From NCBI RefSeq assembly GCF_029869545.1, contig NZ_JARWQD010000139.1, positions 1-38,841 on the forward strand: a stretch of DNA of 38,841 bases, written 5' to 3'. Positions 35,645 through 38,841 of the stretch are shown one piece after another. Numbering within the stretch: position 1 is the stretch's first letter; the number at the start of each line of letters is the position of its first letter. Source of the DNA: Nocardia wallacei. GTDB taxonomy: Bacteria; Actinomycetota; Actinomycetes; Mycobacteriales; Mycobacteriaceae. The translations under genes were made by a program, and so were the position numbers. The notes beneath the pieces are model-generated. The model was not told where the DNA came from. It worked only from the letters and a program-made list of their open reading frames with translations, and did not search any database.

Positions 35645-35771
35645 GATTGCTTCGAGCGTACTGGCCGGTAGTGACAAGACCAGCGTGTCGTTGGTGACTT
35701 CTGCGGAAACAGGCCCGTTCGTCTCCGTAGATTCGGATGTTTGCCCGTTGTTTCATCCGAGAATGCGGACA

Positions 35772-35777
35772 TATGCT
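35772..35777 (+). promoter_or_regulatory. -10 box for the leaderless molybdate operon
   Basis: TATGCT fits TANNNT and is followed by exactly six bases and the GTG start at 35784, the same arrangement as for mutT4. No Shine-Dalgarno sequence is seen. Confidence 0.6.
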
Positions 35778-35783
35778 GCTGCC

Positions 35784-36179
35784 GTGCCCAGCTTGCGTAT
35801 ACGAGACGCCGCCGGACTGCTCGGCGTCAGCGACGACACCGTGCGCCGGTGGATCGACACCGGCACGCTCGGCGCGCACAAGGACGAGGCGGGGCGGCTG
35901 GTCATCGAGGGCAAGGAGCTGGCGGCCCTCGCCGTGGAGCACGCGCGGCCGCCGCAGACCAGGCTGGGCAGCGCCAGCTCGGCGCGCAACCGCTTACCCG
36001 GACTGGTCACCCGCGTGGTGGCCGACGGGGTGATGGCACAGGTGGAGATGCAATGCGGACCGTTCACGGTGGTTTCCCTGATGAGCAGCGACTCGGTGCG
36101 GGCGCTCGGGCTGGAGCCCGGCAGCGTCGCGGTGGCGAGCGTGAAGGCGACCACCGTGGTCGTGGAGACGCCGCAGTGA
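35784..36179 (+). CDS. HTH and TOBE (molybdate-binding) regulator
   Basis: A 131-residue two-domain protein. Residues about 3-50 form an excisionase/MerR-like helix-turn-helix (RIRDAAGLLGVSDDTVRRWIDTGTL). Residues about 65-131 form a Mop/TOBE domain (RNRLPGLVTRVVADGVMAQVEM and ending in VKATTVVVET), which binds molybdate or tungstate oxyanions. It is probably a molybdate sensor controlling the mod operon, by analogy with ModE, although the DNA-binding half is a different type. GTG 35784 is favoured by the -10 box six bases upstream; the frame is open further left without similarity. It overlaps modA by four bases (GTGA). Confidence 0.88.
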   Translation: MPSLRIRDAAGLLGVSDDTVRRWIDTGTLGAHKDEAGRLVIEGKELAALAVEHARPPQTRLGSASSARNRLPGLVTRVVADGVMAQVEMQCGPFTVVSLMSSDSVRALGLEPGSVAVASVKATTVVVETPQ

Positions 36180-36946
36180 CCGGCTCCAAGGGTCGGCGGG
36201 TGGGTGTGCTGTGCGCCGCCGTCGCGGTGGCCGCGGCATTGGCGGGCTGTGGATCGTCCGACTCCGGAAACGGCACGACCGTGACCGTCTTCGCGGCGGC
36301 GTCGCTGAAACAGGTCTTCACCGAGCTCGGGGCGGAATTCGAGGCCGCGCACCCGGATACGGAGGTGGCGTTCTCCTTCGCCGGTTCGTCGGATCTGGCC
36401 TCGCAGCTGAATCAGGGAGCGCCCGCGGACGTGTTCGCCTCCGCGGATACGGCCAATATGGACAAGGTGGTCCGAGGCGGCCGGATCACCGAGCAGCCCC
36501 GGCCCTTCGCCACGAATGTGCTCACCATGGTGACGCCGCCGGGTAACCCGAAAAACATTGCGACACTGGCCGATATGGGACTGCCGGGCGTGCGCGCGGT
36601 GGTGTGCGCGCCGCAGGTCCCGTGCGGTGCGGCGACGAAGAAGGTCACCGCGACGGCACAGGTGTCGCTCAATCCGGTCAGTGAGGAATCCGCGGTGACC
36701 GATGTGCTGGCGAAGGTTACCTCCGGGGAGGCGGACGCGGGCCTGGTGTACGTCACCGACGCCGCCGGTGCGGGCGACAAGGTCACGACCGTCGCGTTCC
36801 CCGAATCGGCGAGCGCGGTCAACACCTATCCCATTGCCGCGGTGGCGGATTCGGCACACGCCGACCTCGCACGCGAATTCGAGGAGCTGGTCATCGGCCC
36901 GCAGGGACGCGCGGCACTGTCGAAGGCCGGGTTCGGGGCACCATGA
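36176..36946 (+). CDS. modA: Molybdate ABC transporter substrate-binding lipoprotein
   Basis: A 256-residue ModA that captures molybdate (or tungstate) outside the membrane and hands it to ModB. The signal peptide ends with a lipobox LAGC, so Cys25 should be lipidated. Binding-site segments are [21 protein letters not shown] (oxyanion-binding serines) and [13 protein letters not shown] near the C-terminus. The GTG start overlaps the previous stop codon (GTGA), and the stop overlaps modB (ATGA), so translation along the operon is coupled. An internal pair of cysteines ([10 protein letters not shown]) is common in actinobacterial ModA. Confidence 0.94.
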   Translation: MTGSKGRRVGVLCAAVAVAAALAGCGSSDSGNGTTVTVFAAASLKQVFTELGAEFEAAHPDTEVAFSFAGSSDLASQLNQGAPADVFASADTANMDKVVRGGRITEQPRPFATNVLTMVTPPGNPKNIATLADMGLPGVRAVVCAPQVPCGAATKKVTATAQVSLNPVSEESAVTDVLAKVTSGEADAGLVYVTDAAGAGDKVTTVAFPESASAVNTYPIAAVADSAHADLAREFEELVIGPQGRAALSKAGFGAP

Positions 36947-37815
36947 CATCGGTTGCCCGAGCGTTGTTGCGGGGGCCGGGGCTCGCGGTGCCGCGGTGGT
37001 TGCTGGTGCCCGCCCTGCTCGGGTTCGCCTTCGTGGCCGCGCCCCTGGTGGCGCTGGCGGGGGCCGCGGAGTGGTCGAACTTCTTCGAGCTGGTGACCTC
37101 GGCGGCGTCGCGGGAGGCGTTGTCGCTGAGCCTGCGCACCGCGCTGCTGAGCACCGCGCTGTGCGTGCTGCTCGGCGTTCCGATGGCCGTCGCGCTCGCT
37201 CGGCTGCGGTGGCGCATCCTGCCCGTATTCCGCGCGATGATATTGCTGCCCTTGGTATTACCGCCGGTCGTGGGTGGGCTGGCGCTGCTGTATCTGTTCG
37301 GCCGCTACGGCCTGCTCGGCAGGCATCTGGAGGCGGCCGGGATACGGATCGCGTTCAGCACCACCGCCGTCGTGCTGGCGCAGGCGTTCGTGGCGCTGCC
37401 GTTTCTGGTGATCACGCTGGAGGGCGCGATGCGTACGGCGGGCGACCGCTACGAGCGCGTCGCCGCCACCCTCGGGGCCGCGCCCGCCACCGTGTGGTGG
37501 CGCATCACGGTGCCGCTGCTGCGTCCCGCGCTCGTCTCGGGCGCGGTGCTGGCATTCGCCCGAGGGCTGGGGGAATTCGGGGCGACGCTCACCTTCGCGG
37601 GCAGCCTGCAGGGCCGCACCCGCACCCTGCCGCTGGAGATCTACCTGCAGCGGGAGGCCGATCCGGATGCGGCAGTGGCGCTTTCGCTGCTGCTGGTGCT
37701 GGTCGCGGTGCTGATCGTGCTGGTCGCCTATCGCCGCGTCGGGCTGTCCGAGGGGCGCGAACCGGCGGGCGGCCTGTGGCGCTGGGGCGGGTCCGGCCGT
37801 GGCGGTGATCGATGA
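36943..37815 (+). CDS. modB: Molybdate ABC transporter permease
   Basis: A 290-residue membrane permease with about six helices (for example [38 protein letters not shown] and [15 protein letters not shown]). The cytoplasmic EAA loop, which docks the ATPase, reads [21 protein letters not shown], and [13 protein letters not shown] is the molybdate and sulfate permease signature. Start and stop both overlap the neighbours by four bases (ATGA). The C-terminal 25 residues are Gly/Arg-rich and variable. Confidence 0.95.
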   Translation: MTSVARALLRGPGLAVPRWLLVPALLGFAFVAAPLVALAGAAEWSNFFELVTSAASREALSLSLRTALLSTALCVLLGVPMAVALARLRWRILPVFRAMILLPLVLPPVVGGLALLYLFGRYGLLGRHLEAAGIRIAFSTTAVVLAQAFVALPFLVITLEGAMRTAGDRYERVAATLGAAPATVWWRITVPLLRPALVSGAVLAFARGLGEFGATLTFAGSLQGRTRTLPLEIYLQREADPDAAVALSLLLVLVAVLIVLVAYRRVGLSEGREPAGGLWRWGGSGRGGDR

Positions 37816-38841
37816 TTGCCGACCGGTCCGAAGTGGCTGCCGGGCTGGAGGTTTCGGTTCGGGTGGCCGAACGCGGGCTGGATGTGGAATTGCGCGTCGG
37901 GCCCGGGGAGGTGCTGGCGGTACTGGGGCCGAACGGGGCGGGCAAGTCCACACTGCTGGAGGCGGTGGCGGGCCTCGTCCAACCGGACGAGGGGGTGATC
38001 CGCCTAGGCGGCCGGGACCTCACCGTAACCGCGAAAGGTGTTGCGGTGCCGCCGCATCGGCGGGAGGTCTCGCTGCTCGCGCAGGACCCGCTGCTGTTCC
38101 CGCACCTGTCGGTGATGGCGAATGTGGCGTTCGGGCCGCGCAGCCGGGGCATCCGGCCGGGCGCGGCGCGAGCGATCGCCACGGAGTGGCTGGATGCGGT
38201 CGACGCCGTGGCCCTGGCCGAGCGGCGGCCCGGTGAACTATCGGGCGGACAGGCGCAGCGGGTGGCGCTGGCGCGGGCGCTGGCGGTCGAGCCGCGCGTG
38301 GTGCTCCTGGACGAGCCGATGGCCGCCCTGGATGTGACCGCCGCCCCGGCCATGCGTTCACTACTGCGCCGGGTGCTGCGCGGCGACTCCCGGAAAACGG
38401 TCCGCACCAGCGCGATTCTGATCACGCACGATATCGTCGACGCCCTCACCCTGGCCGATCGCGTCGTGGTCCTGGAATCGGGCCGAATAGTCGAACAGGG
38501 CCCCGTCGCCGCCGTATTGTCGCGGCCCCGAAGCGCTTTCGCCGCCCGCATCGCCGGGGTGAATTTGATGATCGGTACCGCCGTCGCCGCCGTGACGGCA
38601 CCACTCGATTCCGGCGTCCGCCGGGACGACAGCGGGGCATCGCCCGGTCGGCGGCCGCCGGCCGGCGCGGGGGGGGGTGGGGCCGGTATCGTGCCCGGGG
38701 GCGGGACGAACACCAGGCGCTCGAGCCGCCCGGGGCGGGTCAGCGCCGGATCGATCAGCTCGGGCCGGTTGGTCGCGCCGATCACCACGACATCGCGCAG
38801 CGGCTTCACCCCGTCCAGCTCGGTGAGCAGCGCCGCGACCA
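37812..38841 (+). CDS. modC: Molybdate ABC transporter ATPase, C-terminus lost at window edge
   Basis: The ATPase of the molybdate importer. Walker A is GPNGAGKST near residue 39, the signature is [15 protein letters not shown], Walker B is [12 protein letters not shown], and the switch histidine is in [14 protein letters not shown] 37812 overlaps the modB stop codon (ATGA). The frame has no stop before the end of the window. Recognisable ModC sequence ends near IAGVNLMIG (about 38575), where a TOBE domain would be expected. After that the frame runs through a palindromic repeat, a G run and then antisense to an AAA+ ATPase. The true 3' end is therefore missing, and the last 200 bases should not be read as ModC. 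Confidence 0.88.
   Translation, partial: MIADRSEVAAGLEVSVRVAERGLDVELRVGPGEVLAVLGPNGAGKSTLLEAVAGLVQPDEGVIRLGGRDLTVTAKGVAVPPHRREVSLLAQDPLLFPHLSVMANVAFGPRSRGIRPGAARAIATEWLDAVDAVALAERRPGELSGGQAQRVALARALAVEPRVVLLDEPMAALDVTAAPAMRSLLRRVLRGDSRKTVRTSAILITHDIVDALTLADRVVVLESGRIVEQGPVAAVLSRPRSAFAARIAGVNLMIGTAVAAVTAPLDSGVRRDDSGASPGRRPPAGAGGGGAGIVPGGGTNTRRSSRPGRVSAGSISSGRLVAPITTTSRSGFTPSSSVSSAAT
38606..38633. repeat. REP-like palindromic element
   Basis: CCGGCG-TC-CGCCGG inside GATTCCGGCGTCCGCCGGGA resembles the dispersed palindromes (reverse-strand translation VPADAGIE) found in many copies in other bacterial genomes. Only one copy is in this window, so its repeat nature is inferred. It lies where modC similarity stops. 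Confidence 0.45.
38690..38841 (-). pseudogene. Fragment of a Cdc48-like AAA+ ATPase
   Basis: From the right edge the minus strand encodes [27 protein letters not shown] (as separate blocks [42 protein letters not shown]). This is the second-region-of-homology part of a Cdc48/VCP-type ATPase, with the arginine finger region RPGRLER. Similarity stops abruptly at a GC-rich run near 38690, well before the end of the domain. Its N-terminal part lies beyond the window. Either the gene is truncated or two unrelated sequences were joined here. Confidence 0.75.

Overview
The window looks like the replication-origin region of a high-GC actinobacterium of the Mycobacteriales, most probably Nocardia or a close relative. 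The genus is inferred from protein resemblance and gene order; no 16S gene is present. The order pcnA / mutT4 / DUF6049 / murJ / sigM / anti-sigma / trxB / trxA / cwlM / GNAT / parB / parA / rsmG / jag / yidC / yidD / rnpA / rpmH / dnaA / dnaN / recF / dciA / gyrB / gyrA / DUF3566 is the arrangement that runs from Rv3907c through the origin to Rv0007 in Mycobacterium tuberculosis.

Left arm (about 110-12,000, minus strand): dnaA, dnaN, recF, dciA, gyrB, gyrA and a DUF3566 membrane protein. The origin itself lies between dnaN and dnaA (9375-10181). It holds an AT-rich, triplet-periodic stretch, scattered degenerate DnaA boxes and eight CTCGAG-centred palindromes, several of them exactly 11 or 22 bp apart. 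A dnaA terminator closes the origin on the dnaA side. GyrA carries Val-Pro where mycobacterial GyrA has Ala90-Ser91, both known fluoroquinolone-resistance positions.

Right of the origin (12,300-20,050, plus strand): rpmH, rnpA, yidD, yidC and jag (ribosome, tRNA processing, membrane insertion), then rsmG, parA, parB and a GNAT gene. An 850-bp non-coding stretch between rsmG and parA carries four of the seven parS-like sites found. Most of these share one C-to-T change that makes the palindrome asymmetric.

Cell-envelope and redox block (20,075-33,225, minus strand): mutT4, a large DUF6049 envelope protein, a 1573-codon MurJ with a repetitive Pro-rich N-terminus and a pseudokinase plus discoidin-like C-terminus, sigM with its membrane anti-sigma factor, thioredoxin reductase and thioredoxin behind a SigR/SigH-type promoter, and the non-catalytic amidase homologue CwlM. 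A degenerate 63-bp tandem repeat sits just upstream of murJ.

Right end (33,300-38,841): pcnA, one unassigned gene, and a molybdate operon (HTH-TOBE regulator, modA, modB, modC) with overlapping start and stop codons. Both ends of the window degenerate into C/G homopolymers. At the right end modC runs without a stop into a fragment of an unrelated AAA+ ATPase on the other strand, so the last 200 bp are probably a faulty join.
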